Assembly: GCA_046727735.1 (NCBI GenBank)
Contig: JBKPDF010000007.1
Location: 62,001 to 126,000, forward strand
Direction of reading: 5' to 3'
Length of the DNA stretch: 64,000 nt
From: AP-16 sp046727735
Lineage (GTDB): Bacteria; Pseudomonadota; Alphaproteobacteria; Rhizobiales; Xanthobacteraceae
Positions 56,404-64,000 of this stretch are shown here, one piece after another (the stretch's first letter is position 1; each line of letters opens with the position of its first letter). The notes under the pieces were generated by a model. That model worked only from the letters and a program-made list of their open reading frames with translations, made no database searches and had not been told where the DNA came from. Position numbers and translations under genes: made by a program.

Positions 56404-57561
56404 TCAGGGGATCACGTCGGATGAGGGCGAGCTGGGAGCACTGCGGGAGCTGCCAGGATCTGTGCCGGCCTGCGGTGCGGGGGTTTGCGCTCCCTCCGGC
56501 TCGGGTTGGCCGTCGCGACGTTTCGTGCGCTCGCGGCGGCTCGACCGTTCTTTGCCGCGGTAGATTTTCACTCGCTTCACCCGTCGCGGATCGGCATCGA
56601 GCACCTCGATCTCGAATCCGACCGGGCCCGGTACCAGTTCGCCGCGCACCGGCACGCGCCCGATCTGCATGACCAGATAGCCGGCCAGCGTGTCGACCTC
56701 CTCGGCTACCTTGCCGACGTCGAACTCGGGACCGACGATGCGGCTCACGTCTTCGAGATGGGCGCGTGCGTCGGCGAGAAACGAGCCGTCCGGCTGGCGA
56801 ACCGCGGCGGGCATTTCGGTCTCATCATGCTCGTCCTCGATGTCGCCGACGATCTGCTCGACGATGTCTTCCATCGAGACGATCCCGTCGGTTCCGCCGT
56901 ATTCGTCGATGACCAGCGCCAGGTGAATGCGGGTCGCCTGCATCTTGGGCAAGAGGTCGATGGCGGGCATCGAAGGCGGCACGAACAGGATCTTGCGAAT
57001 GATGCTGGCGGAGGACAGCGACACCGAGAGGTCGACCGCGTGGAGATCGAGCCCTGCCGGGAACGGCCGCTTGCGGCGGCGGTTGACGCTGTCGCGCACG
57101 GCGGCGCGCGAAGCCATGAGCGCGATCAGGTCGCGGATATGCACCATGCCGACCGGATCGTCGAGCGTGTCGTTGTAAACCACGAGGCGGGAGTGGCCGG
57201 CGCCCTCGAAAACCTTGATGAGATCGCCGAGCGCGATGTCCTGCTGCACGGCGACGATGTCCGCGCGCGGCACCATCACGTCCTCGAGCCGCCGCTCGCG
57301 CAGCCCGAGGATGTTCTTGAGCATCGCGCGCTCTTCCGGCGAGAACCCGGTCTCGCCGCCGGTTCCGGCCTCGAGCACCACTTCGAGGTCGGCGCGGATC
57401 GAGCCGGGCTTCCAGCCGAACAAGAACCGCAGCATCCGGGTGAACCAGCCGCCGCCGTTGAGCGCAGCTTCGCCGGCGCGCGGCACCGGAACCGGCAGCG
57501 GATAGCCGCCGCTGCGGGCGGCGCTCGATTCATTGCGATTTTGCGCGTCGGTCTCAGCCAT
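56404..57561 (-). CDS. CorC/TlyC-like CBS-domain protein
   Basis: 385 residues. Soluble-looking CorC type without an N-terminal DUF21 membrane domain: LKNILGLRERRLEDVMVPRADIV leads into two CBS domains (about 90-220, with DLIKVFEGAGHSRLVVYND and HLALVIDEYGGTDGIVSMED) and a C-terminal transporter-associated domain. The last 45 residues are Arg/Pro/Ser-rich. Proposed role is magnesium/cobalt efflux support or ribosome-linked envelope function in this gene cluster. It lies between ybeY and lnt, as in many Proteobacteria. Confidence 0.88.
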   Translation of the reverse strand: MAETDAQNRNESSAARSGGYPLPVPVPRAGEAALNGGGWFTRMLRFLFGWKPGSIRADLEVVLEAGTGGETGFSPEERAMLKNILGLRERRLEDVMVPRADIVAVQQDIALGDLIKVFEGAGHSRLVVYNDTLDDPVGMVHIRDLIALMASRAAVRDSVNRRRKRPFPAGLDLHAVDLSVSLSSASIIRKILFVPPSMPAIDLLPKMQATRIHLALVIDEYGGTDGIVSMEDIVEQIVGDIEDEHDETEMPAAVRQPDGSFLADARAHLEDVSRIVGPEFDVGKVAEEVDTLAGYLVMQIGRVPVRGELVPGPVGFEIEVLDADPRRVKRVKIYRGKERSSRRERTKRRDGQPEPEGAQTPAPQAGTDPGSSRSAPSSPSSDVIP

Positions 57562-57575
57562 CGATGCGAATGGGG

Positions 57576-58079
57576 CTAGATCCCGTAGGGGTCCGGTATG
57601 CCGAGCCGCGTGAGGACCTTGCGCTCGACCTCCTCCATCTCCTCGGCGGCGGCATCGAACCGATGATCGTAGCCCAGGAGATGCAGAAAGCCATGCACCG
57701 CAAGATGGCTAAGATGATGGGCGAGCGGCCGCCCTTGCGCCTGAGCCTCGCGAAGCGCCGTCTCGTAGGAGATCGCGATGTCGCCCAAATGCTTGGGAAC
57801 GAGCGAGGGCATTTCGGCGCTCGGGAAGGAGAGCACGTTGGTCGGCCGGTCTTTGCCGCGCCACGTGCGGTTCAAGGCGCGCAGCGCCGCGTCGGCGGCG
57901 ATCAGCACACCGAGCGAGCCCTCGACCGGTCCCGCCGCGGCGTTCGCGACGCGGACCGCGCGTGCGACGACGTCGCGAGCGTCGGGGGCAGCGGCCGCGG
58001 CCGCCGGCTCGACCGCGATTTCCAGCAGCATAGCGTCGCCTGAGGCCGCAATTTCGTGCGCCCGAGAAGGTACGGTCAC
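57576..58079 (-). CDS. ybeY: Endoribonuclease YbeY
   Basis: 167 residues, overlapping the phoH stop by 4 nt. Metal-dependent RNase for 16S 3'-end maturation and ribosome quality control. The zinc motif HLAVHGFLHLLGYDH gives the three His ligands; NVLSFPSAEMP is the second family block. A Met some 16 codons downstream would be an alternative start. Confidence 0.95.
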   Translation of the reverse strand: MTVPSRAHEIAASGDAMLLEIAVEPAAAAAAPDARDVVARAVRVANAAAGPVEGSLGVLIAADAALRALNRTWRGKDRPTNVLSFPSAEMPSLVPKHLGDIAISYETALREAQAQGRPLAHHLSHLAVHGFLHLLGYDHRFDAAAEEMEEVERKVLTRLGIPDPYGI

Positions 58080-59107
58080 GATTTGCCGTCCCGATCCGCC
58101 CGGTCATAGGCTTCGACGATCCGCGCGACGAGATCGTTGCGCACCACGTCCTCGTGCGTGAACGACACGTGGCCGACGCCTTCGACCTGCGACACGAGCC
58201 GCACCGCCTCGATCAGTCCGGATCGCTGGCCCGGCGGCAAATCGATTTGGCTCGGATCCCCGGTCACGATCATGCGGCTGTTTTCGCCGAGCCGCGTGAG
58301 AAACATCTTCATCTGCATGGCGCTGGTGTTCTGGGCCTCGTCGAGAATCACCACCGCGTTCGAGAGCGTGCGCCCGCGCATGAATGCCAGCGGCGCGATC
58401 TCGATCTCGCCGGTCTGCAGCGCCCGCTCGACGATGCGCGCATCCATCATGTCGAACAGCGCGTCGTAGATCGGCCGCAGATACGGATCGACCTTCTCCC
58501 GCATGTCGCCCGGCAGGAACCCGAGTCGCTCCCCCGCCTCGACCGCCGGGCGTGAGAGAATGATGCGGTCGACCTCCTTGCGCTCGAACAACTGCACCGC
58601 GTACGCGACGGCAAGCCAGGTTTTTCCCGTGCCGGCCGGTCCGGTGCCGAATACCAGCGTCCAGCGTCGGAGCGCGCGCAAATAGGCGTCCTGGCCGGGC
58701 GTGCGCGCGCGCACCGTGCGCTTGCGCAAATTGATCTCCTCGAAATTGCGCCGGGAGGTCTCGGGATCGAAATCGAACAGCGAGCCCTGTGAGATCGCCA
58801 GCCGAATCGCGCCCTCGACGTCCCCCGCGCTGAGCTCGGCGCCCCGCTTGAGCTGCTCGTACAGGCCTTCGAGCACGCGCCGCGCCTGCTCGCAGGCTTC
58901 GCGCGAGCCCTCGATCGTCACCTGATTGCCGCGGGAATCGGCGATCACGCCGAGCCGGCGTTCGAGCGAGGCGAGATGCTGCCCGTATTGGCCGAACAAC
59001 GCCGAAGCGAGACGATTGTCGTCGAACGTCGTGACGATCTGCGTCGCTCCCTCGCGGAATTCTCCGCCTGGAACGAACTGGCCGGGATCCGTCGTGTACC
59101 TGGGCAA
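58076..59107 (-). CDS. PhoH-like ATPase
   Basis: 343 residues. N-terminal KH-like segment (about 50-85), then a P-loop NTPase: Walker A GPAGTGKTWLAVAYAV near residue 156, Walker B NAVVILDEAQNTSAMQMKMF, and VTGDPSQIDLPPG. Together with YbeY it is thought to act in RNA metabolism; the phoH-ybeY pairing is strongly conserved. It starts 6 nt after the miaB stop, so the miaB-phoH-ybeY-corC-lnt genes form one operon. Confidence 0.93.
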   Translation of the reverse strand: MPRYTTDPGQFVPGGEFREGATQIVTTFDDNRLASALFGQYGQHLASLERRLGVIADSRGNQVTIEGSREACEQARRVLEGLYEQLKRGAELSAGDVEGAIRLAISQGSLFDFDPETSRRNFEEINLRKRTVRARTPGQDAYLRALRRWTLVFGTGPAGTGKTWLAVAYAVQLFERKEVDRIILSRPAVEAGERLGFLPGDMREKVDPYLRPIYDALFDMMDARIVERALQTGEIEIAPLAFMRGRTLSNAVVILDEAQNTSAMQMKMFLTRLGENSRMIVTGDPSQIDLPPGQRSGLIEAVRLVSQVEGVGHVSFTHEDVVRNDLVARIVEAYDRADRDGKS

Positions 59108-59113
59108 GGTGTT

Positions 59114-60511
59114 TCAGTTTCCTGCCGCCAGCCGCGGTTCCGTTCGCCCGCTCCGCTGCGCCGGGGGCGACAGGATGCCGAACAGGCTGTTCGCACCGAT
59201 TTCCGCAATGTGCACCGGTACGATATCGCCGATTCGGCTTTCCGGCAGCATGACATGGACGGGCTGCAGATAGGGCGAACGTCCCACGAGCTGACCCGCG
59301 CGCCGGCCCGGCTTTTCCAGGAGGATGTCGAGTGTCGTACCGAGCGAGCGGGCATTGAATGCCGCCTGATGCCGATCGATCGCGGCCTGAAGCCGGGTCA
59401 GCCGTTCGTGCTTCACCGGCTCGGCAACCTGATCAGCGCATTCGGCAGCCGGCGTGCCGGGACGCGGCGAATATTTGAACGAGAACGCGCCCGCATAGCC
59501 GACCTCCTCGACGAGGCTCAGCGTCTCGCGGAAATCGCCCTCGGTTTCGCCCGGGAAGCCGACGATGAAGTCCGACGAAAACGCCATGTCGGCTCGGGCA
59601 TGGCGCATGCGTGAGAGAGTGCGCAAATAATCGCGCCGGGTATGCCGGCGATTCATCGCGGCGAGCACGCGATCGGAGCCGGATTGCACCGGCAGATGCA
59701 GATAGGGCATCAGCTCCGGTAGATCGCGATGCGCGGCCATGAGGCTGTCGTCGACGTCGCCTGGGTGGCTCGTGGTATAGCGCACGCGCGCGATGCCGCT
59801 GACCTTCACCACGCGATGCAACAGCCGGCCCAAGGTCCAGGCACGACCGTCCGGTCCCTCGCCGTGATAGGCGTTGACGTTCTGGCCGATCAGAGTCACC
59901 TCGCGCACACCGGCTCGCGCCAGGCGCTCAACCTCGGCGATGATCTTCGCCACCGGGCGGGAGATTTCGGCGCCGCGGGTATACGGCACCACGCAGAACG
60001 TGCAGAACTTGTCGCAGCCTTCCTGCACGGTGACGAATGCCGAGACGCCGCGGCGCCGGATGGCGTCGCGGTCCGCGGGCGGGAGCGCATCGAACTTGCT
60101 CTCGGTCGGGAATTCGGTGTCGACGAGCTTGCCCTGGCGCCTCGCTCGGTCGAGCAGCGCGGGCAGGCGGTGGTAATTCTGCGGCCCGACCACGACATCG
60201 ACCGCCGGTGCCCGGCGCAAAATCTCTTCGCCTTCCGCCTGAGCGACGCAGCCCGCTACCACGATGCTCATCGGCCGGCCTTTGGCCGCTGCGTGCTTTT
60301 TCCACCTGCGGATCCGGCCGAGCTCCGAATAGACCTTTTCGGCGGCCTTTTCGCGGATATGGCAGGTGTTGAGGATCAGGAGCTCGGCATCCTCGGCCGC
60401 GGCGGTTTCGACGAATCCTTCGTGAGCCAGCAGATCCGCCATACGCTGCGAGTCGTAGGCGTTCATCTGGCAGCCGTAGGATTTGACGTGAAGCTTCCGG
60501 GTTGCGCTCAT
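59114..60511 (-). CDS. miaB: tRNA-2-methylthio-N6-dimethylallyladenosine synthase
   Basis: 465 residues. Radical SAM methylthiotransferase for i6A37. Three N-terminal Cys for the auxiliary cluster (SYGCQMNAYDSQR, NTCHIREKA, VAGCVAQAEG), the SAM cluster EGCDKFCTFCVVPYTRG near residue 162, and a C-terminal TRAM domain. The ATG overlaps the stop of the acyltransferase gene by 4 nt. Confidence 0.96.
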   Translation of the reverse strand: MSATRKLHVKSYGCQMNAYDSQRMADLLAHEGFVETAAAEDAELLILNTCHIREKAAEKVYSELGRIRRWKKHAAAKGRPMSIVVAGCVAQAEGEEILRRAPAVDVVVGPQNYHRLPALLDRARRQGKLVDTEFPTESKFDALPPADRDAIRRRGVSAFVTVQEGCDKFCTFCVVPYTRGAEISRPVAKIIAEVERLARAGVREVTLIGQNVNAYHGEGPDGRAWTLGRLLHRVVKVSGIARVRYTTSHPGDVDDSLMAAHRDLPELMPYLHLPVQSGSDRVLAAMNRRHTRRDYLRTLSRMRHARADMAFSSDFIVGFPGETEGDFRETLSLVEEVGYAGAFSFKYSPRPGTPAAECADQVAEPVKHERLTRLQAAIDRHQAAFNARSLGTTLDILLEKPGRRAGQLVGRSPYLQPVHVMLPESRIGDIVPVHIAEIGANSLFGILSPPAQRSGRTEPRLAAGN

Positions 60512-61464
60512 GCCGCTTGGGTCGACGTCGATCCGGGCCGCTCGGGCTCACGGCGCATCTCGGCGGCTTCCGCTGCTTGCGTCATACCCTGATCGCGGTC
60601 GGGGGCTCCTCTTACCGGCTTTTTCCGCAAAAAGGAACGCCGGGCGCTCGGCTGCGGCCTCGGGTTCCGCAAGGCCGCGACCGTGAGACCGCCCACGGTT
60701 GATTCCAACGATTTTGCCAAAATTTTCCGATCGGTCTGCGCCTCGACGGCAACCGGCTCGCCCCAGGTCAGGACGATGTCGAAGGCACCCTCCCGAAGCA
60801 CCCGAATCAAATGCGGCATCAGCGCCATGTCGCCATACCAGGCGGCCGCCGGCCGGTGCAGGCGTCCCATCGGCAATCCGTGCAGCCGCGTATATGCAAC
60901 CGACAGCGGCTGAATGAGGACCCGGCCGGAATGTTCCGCTCCGGCGAGCGCGTCACGAGCGGCACCGATCAGCGCCGAGCGAAACGGCAGCACGCGGTTG
61001 CCGTCGCTCGAAGTCCCCTCGGCGAACAGCACGACGGGATCGCCCTCGGCGAGCCGGCGCGCGATCTGCGCATTGACCTCGCCGGTTTGGCGCCGGCGCG
61101 CGCGGTCGACGAACACCGAGCGCTGCAGTTTCGCAAGAAGCCCGAACAGCGGCCAGCTCGCGACTTCGCGCTTGGCCACGAACACGACCGGCGCCGCCGC
61201 GGTGATCACCGGGATATCGAGCCAGGAGCAATGATTGGCGACGACCAGCAGCGGGTGCCCGCGCACCCTTGCACCGCGTTCGCGAACACGCAGGCCGATC
61301 AAGCGGCAGAGCGCGCGATGGTAGAACACCGGGATCCAGCGGCGGGTCGGCAGCTTCAGCGCCACCGACACGTATTGCAGCGGAAGAAGCGCGAGTGTGA
61401 CGGCGCACACCGCACAGAGGACCACGATCGCTCGAAGCATGAATATTTTCCGCACGAGCGACAT
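60508..61464 (-). CDS. PlsC/OlsA-like lysophospholipid or lyso-ornithine acyltransferase
   Basis: 318 residues from ATG 61464. An N-terminal membrane helix (LRAIVVLCAVCAVTLALLPL) is followed by the acyltransferase catalytic NHCSWLDIPV (HX4D, about residue 77) and FAEGTSSDGNRVLPFRSALI, the second block. The latter is the form I recall in rhizobial OlsA and 1-acylglycerol-3-phosphate acyltransferases. A long Arg/Pro/Ser-rich tail of about 60 residues is unusual. Precise substrate is not determinable. It precedes miaB in the operon. Confidence 0.85.
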   Translation of the reverse strand: MSLVRKIFMLRAIVVLCAVCAVTLALLPLQYVSVALKLPTRRWIPVFYHRALCRLIGLRVRERGARVRGHPLLVVANHCSWLDIPVITAAAPVVFVAKREVASWPLFGLLAKLQRSVFVDRARRRQTGEVNAQIARRLAEGDPVVLFAEGTSSDGNRVLPFRSALIGAARDALAGAEHSGRVLIQPLSVAYTRLHGLPMGRLHRPAAAWYGDMALMPHLIRVLREGAFDIVLTWGEPVAVEAQTDRKILAKSLESTVGGLTVAALRNPRPQPSARRSFLRKKPVRGAPDRDQGMTQAAEAAEMRREPERPGSTSTQAA

Positions 61465-61561
61465 CGCACATTCCTGAACGGGGGTGCTGCGGTGCTTCCC
61501 AGGATTGGCGATGTCTATGCCTGGAACTCTTAGGAGACCCAGCCGAGTCCGTCCATGCGGG

Positions 61562-62044
61562 TCAAACGAGATCGCGCCGCAGCACGAGCGCGCGCGAGCC
61601 GCCGCCCGGCCGGCGATAATAAGCTTCGCGTCGGCCAACTTCGCGAAAATGCCGACGCGCGTACAATTTTCGAGCCGCTACATTGTCTTCGTCCACCTCG
61701 AGGAAAACCGCCCGCGCCCCGCGCCCGGCGAGCGCCCGCAGATGATGGTCGAGCAGCCGGCCGGCCAGTCCCCGGCCGCGCTGCGAAGCCGTCACTGCGA
61801 CCGAAAGGATTTCCGCCTCATCCGCCGCCAGGCGCGAAAGGATGAACCCGAGATTGCGTCCGGCGCGCCCGGACGCGAGCCGATGTGCCAGCACGTTGCG
61901 GTCAATCAGCAGCCGCTCGAATTCATTCTCGCTCCAGCCGTGCGCGAAGGAGGCCGCGTGCAGCTTGGCTAAGCTCGGCGCATCGCGGGGCCCGGCCGGC
62001 GCAAGCTGCGGGGCGGCGCGCGCGAACAGCCGGAACAGGTTCAT
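61562..62044 (-). CDS. rimI: RimI-like ribosomal protein S18 N-acetyltransferase
   Basis: 160 residues, ATG 62044 overlapping the tsaB stop by 4 nt. GNAT acetyltransferase: the CoA loop is SQRGRGLAGRLLDHHL, with FLEVDEDNVAARKLYARRHF as the C-terminal motif. The tsaB-rimI pairing is typical. Its N-terminus is SFAHGWSENEFERLL, as in the family. Confidence 0.93.
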   Translation of the reverse strand: MNLFRLFARAAPQLAPAGPRDAPSLAKLHAASFAHGWSENEFERLLIDRNVLAHRLASGRAGRNLGFILSRLAADEAEILSVAVTASQRGRGLAGRLLDHHLRALAGRGARAVFLEVDEDNVAARKLYARRHFREVGRREAYYRRPGGGSRALVLRRDLV

Positions 62045-62715
62045 CGCCGCGGCAGTCGCGCCGCATCCTGGGGCCGCGCATCCGGGCGGCGCAGGTAAAG
62101 CGGCTTGGGGAGCGCGCGGGCTGCATCCGCCGCGGCCCCGAGGCGAGCAATGGCGGCGATCTGCGGCGCCGCTTCGCCCTCGCTTCTCGGCACCGGCACG
62201 CCGTGCGGCCATTGCCGGGCAAGGAGCGCCGCACCGGACCCGACCATGACGGCGGCGCCGCTCGCCGCGCGCAGCGCTTCCGGTACGGGTGCGAGGCGCG
62301 GTGTGACCAGGACGCGACCGCCCGGCCCGAACACTTCCAGATAGACCTGGTCGTGCCGCGCATCGATGGCGGCGACCACAGGCCTGGTTTCAGCCGGAAC
62401 CAGGAAAGGGGCGGCCAGGGCCGCGAGCGTCGAAACGCCGACCGCCTGCTTGCCGGCCGCAAGCGCAATGCCACGGGCAGCGGCGATTCCGACCCGCAAT
62501 CCGGTGAAACTGCCGGGTCCGACGGTGACGGCGATGCGGTCGAGATCGGAAAACCGCAGCGCCGCCTGGTTCATGACACGCGCAAGGAGCGGCATCAGGG
62601 CTTCGGCATGCCCTCGAGCCATGGCGATGCTTTCCTGCGCCAACACGCGATCCGGCGTCTCGATGACCCCCGCCGCGCAAACTTCGAGCGCGGTGTCGAT
62701 CGCCAGGATTCGCAT
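62041..62715 (-). CDS. tsaB: TsaB, t6A biosynthesis scaffold subunit
   Basis: 224 residues from ATG 62715. ASKHA-fold non-catalytic partner that binds TsaD in threonylcarbamoyl-adenosine formation. Motifs: MRILAIDTALEVCAAGV, MARGHAEALMPLLARVM, VTVGPGSFTGLRVGIAAARG. Its pathway partner TsaE is encoded earlier in the window as a fusion. Upstream gap of 121 bp contains TATGAT at 62757-62762 (minus strand), a possible -10. Confidence 0.95.
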   Translation of the reverse strand: MRILAIDTALEVCAAGVIETPDRVLAQESIAMARGHAEALMPLLARVMNQAALRFSDLDRIAVTVGPGSFTGLRVGIAAARGIALAAGKQAVGVSTLAALAAPFLVPAETRPVVAAIDARHDQVYLEVFGPGGRVLVTPRLAPVPEALRAASGAAVMVGSGAALLARQWPHGVPVPRSEGEAAPQIAAIARLGAAADAARALPKPLYLRRPDARPQDAARLPRR

Positions 62716-62836
62716 GTTCCCCGCCCTGCAGCCCGCGCAATGCAATACCGCGCGGGATCATACCATTCCGCGGCCGACGCCCGCCGGGATCGAGCCAGCG
62801 AGCGCATTCCGGCGCGCGGGAGCGCGGCACGGCCGA

Positions 62837-63394
62837 TCAGACCGGGCGAACCTCGGTGACCTCGGGGATGAAATGGCGCAGCAGGTTTTGGATGCCGTGG
62901 CGCAGCGTTGCGGTCGAGGACGGGCAGCCGGAGCACGCGCCCTTCATGGCCAGGTAGACCACGCCGTCCTTGTAGCCGCGGAACGTGATGTCGCCGCCGT
63001 CGCCGGCGACCGCCGGGCGCACGCGGGTCTCGATCAGCTCCTTGATCGTGGCGACGGTCTCGGCGTCATCCGCAGCGAAGAATTCCTCGGCGGCGGCCGG
63101 GCGTTCGACATTAGCGCGCACGATCGGGGCGCCCGACATGTAGTGTTCCATGATCGCGCCGAGGATCGCGGGCTTGAGATGCTGCCATTCGCCCGTCGAC
63201 TTGGTGACGGTGATGAAATCGCTGCCGAAAAACACGCCGCTCACGCCGGGAACTTCGAACAACCGTTCGGCGAGGGGGGATTGGGCGGCCTGTTCGGGGT
63301 CGGGCATGTCGAGCGTGCCCTGCGCGAGTACGGTGCGTCCGGGCAGAAATTTCAGCGTTGCCGGGTTCGGCGTCGCTTCGGTCTGAATGAACAT
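62837..63394 (-). CDS. NfuA/NifU-type iron-sulfur scaffold protein
   Basis: 185 residues from ATG 63394. N-terminal Nfu_N domain (FIQTEATPNPATLKFLPGR, VPGVSGVFFGSDFITVTK) followed by a NifU domain with the cluster-binding CxxC in MKGACSGCPSSTATLRHGI. Carries 4Fe-4S clusters to client proteins such as MiaB and LipA. It is the standard Rhizobiales length. Confidence 0.95.
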   Translation of the reverse strand: MFIQTEATPNPATLKFLPGRTVLAQGTLDMPDPEQAAQSPLAERLFEVPGVSGVFFGSDFITVTKSTGEWQHLKPAILGAIMEHYMSGAPIVRANVERPAAAEEFFAADDAETVATIKELIETRVRPAVAGDGGDITFRGYKDGVVYLAMKGACSGCPSSTATLRHGIQNLLRHFIPEVTEVRPV

Positions 63395-63494
63395 GAGCTC
63401 CTCTCTTGGTCGACGCGGGAGCAAAGGCCCGCGCGGCCGATCTCGTTGTACTAATTGGGGCTTTACGACGAAAGGTCAATGCGCCAATGCGCCG

Positions 63495-63603
63495 TCCTCC
63501 TTCCCCGCCAGGGGAGGGTCGGCGCCGAAGGCGCCGGGGTAGGGATTCTTCCCCACCCGGCTCGCGCGCTCCGCGCGCCAGCCGACCTCCCCTCCGGGGA
63601 GGT
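63495..63603. repeat. GC-rich intergenic palindromic element
   Basis: About 109 bp with long-range inverted symmetry: AGGGGAGGgTCGGC on the left pairs with GCCGAcCTCCCCT on the right; smaller dyads GGCGCC-GAA-GGCGCC and CGCGCG-CTC-CGCGCG lie within. Distinct in sequence from the elements at 31489 and 42640. Placed immediately downstream of the usp gene and upstream of nfuA. Confidence 0.6.
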
Positions 63604-63608
63604 ATGGC

Positions 63609-64000
63609 TCATGACATCGCGTCGAGGTCCTCGTCGCTCAGGTGCCCGGGCACGATCGCGACCGGGATCGGGAAGGTGCCGGCGGTCTTCCCGAGATTGG
63701 AGACGAGCGGACCTGGGCCCTCGGTTCCGGTTCCTGCCGCGAGCACCAGGATGGCGATGTCTTCGTCCTCGTCGATCAGATCGAGGATTTCCTGGGCCTT
63801 CTCGCCGTCGCGGATCGCGCGCTCGGGCGTGATCCCGGCGGCGCCGTTGGCGCGCGTGGCAAAGCGGTCGAGAATGGCGTTGGCGGCCTCCTGGGCTTCC
63901 GCCTTCATGAGATCGGCAACCCCGAGCCATTGCTGGTGGCGATCGTGCGGCTCGATGACGAGCAGCATCATCATGCCGGAGCCGGTTCGTGCGGCGCGGC
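63609..64000 (-). CDS. Universal stress protein, 3' part
   Basis: The frame is open to the window edge, giving about 130 C-terminal residues; the true start lies beyond position 64000. Motifs of the UspA family are ILVLAAGTGTEGPGPLVSNL (a Gly-rich ATP-type loop variant) and GTFPIPVAIVPGHLSDEDLD. An internal run of three Met codons at 63974-63966 is not taken as the start because RAARTGSG precedes it in frame and matches the usual family context. Binds nucleotide and protects under stress; the exact client is unknown. Confidence 0.85.
   Translation of the reverse strand, partial: RAARTGSGMMMLLVIEPHDRHQQWLGVADLMKAEAQEAANAILDRFATRANGAAGITPERAIRDGEKAQEILDLIDEDEDIAILVLAAGTGTEGPGPLVSNLGKTAGTFPIPVAIVPGHLSDEDLDAMS

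Noticed and set aside
62732..62756. CCCGCGC hairpin in front of tsaB
   Set aside because: It starts directly beside the presumed -10 box, so it would not be wholly transcribed; no regulator motif is known.

Overview
The window looks like ordinary chromosome of a GC-rich alphaproteobacterium of the Rhizobiales/Hyphomicrobiales, probably near the Bradyrhizobium / Rhodopseudomonas / Xanthobacteraceae branch. The evidence is a Fur-family iron regulator Irr that carries the haem-regulatory GCPWHD motif and sits divergent to fabA-fabB-fabI, a DivL-type tyrosine pseudokinase, a TsaE-AmgK fusion, an AccD without its zinc-finger cysteines, a PlsC/OlsA-like acyltransferase, and GC-rich intergenic palindromes typical of these genomes. 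These assignments rest on sequence recognition; no database search was run. No tRNA, rRNA, CRISPR array, insertion sequence or prophage was seen.

Layout. 1-2857 (+): the 3' half of trpA, then accD and folC. 2962-13087 is an accessory-looking block: an MFS transporter, a small secreted protein, a TetR-controlled RND efflux operon with two matching candidate operators, a DUF433/DUF5615 toxin-antitoxin pair whose toxin gene is broken, a small basic DUF6496 protein, an alpha/beta hydrolase and a sulfhydrylase (metZ/metY). 13155-22611 (-): tsaE-amgK, murU, addB, addA and trxA, which cover peptidoglycan recycling, double-strand break repair and thiol chemistry. 22626-29621 (-): divL, dut, coaBC, ubiB and ubiE. 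29704-32416 (+): mutM, an enoyl-CoA hydratase and a MoeB/ThiF-like E1 enzyme. 32500-35199: a secreted Cys-rich protein, a glyoxylate/hydroxypyruvate-type reductase, an SH3 protein and irr. 35429-38134 (+): fabA-fabB-fabI for unsaturated fatty acid synthesis. 38344-42579: a periplasmic beta-propeller, a GFA-family protein, a PflX-like radical SAM protein and a luciferase-like oxidoreductase.

42734-52563 (-) is the classical translation/transcription operon rimP-nusA-ylxR-infB-rbfA-truB-rpsO-pnp. Its leader carries a promoter, a perfect hairpin and an intrinsic terminator with a U6 tract ahead of rimP, the layout of a transcription attenuator. 52723-64000 (-) holds trmB, metK, lnt, corC-like, ybeY, phoH, miaB, a PlsC acyltransferase, rimI, tsaB, nfuA and the 3' part of a universal stress protein gene, many with 4-nt stop/start overlaps that indicate co-transcription.

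Most of the window is conserved housekeeping. The observations most worth checking are the rimP leader, the paired TetR operators, the decayed toxin with its intact antitoxin, and several key-residue substitutions (AccD, CoaBC, MoeB, DivL). I did not find a clearly new multi-gene system.
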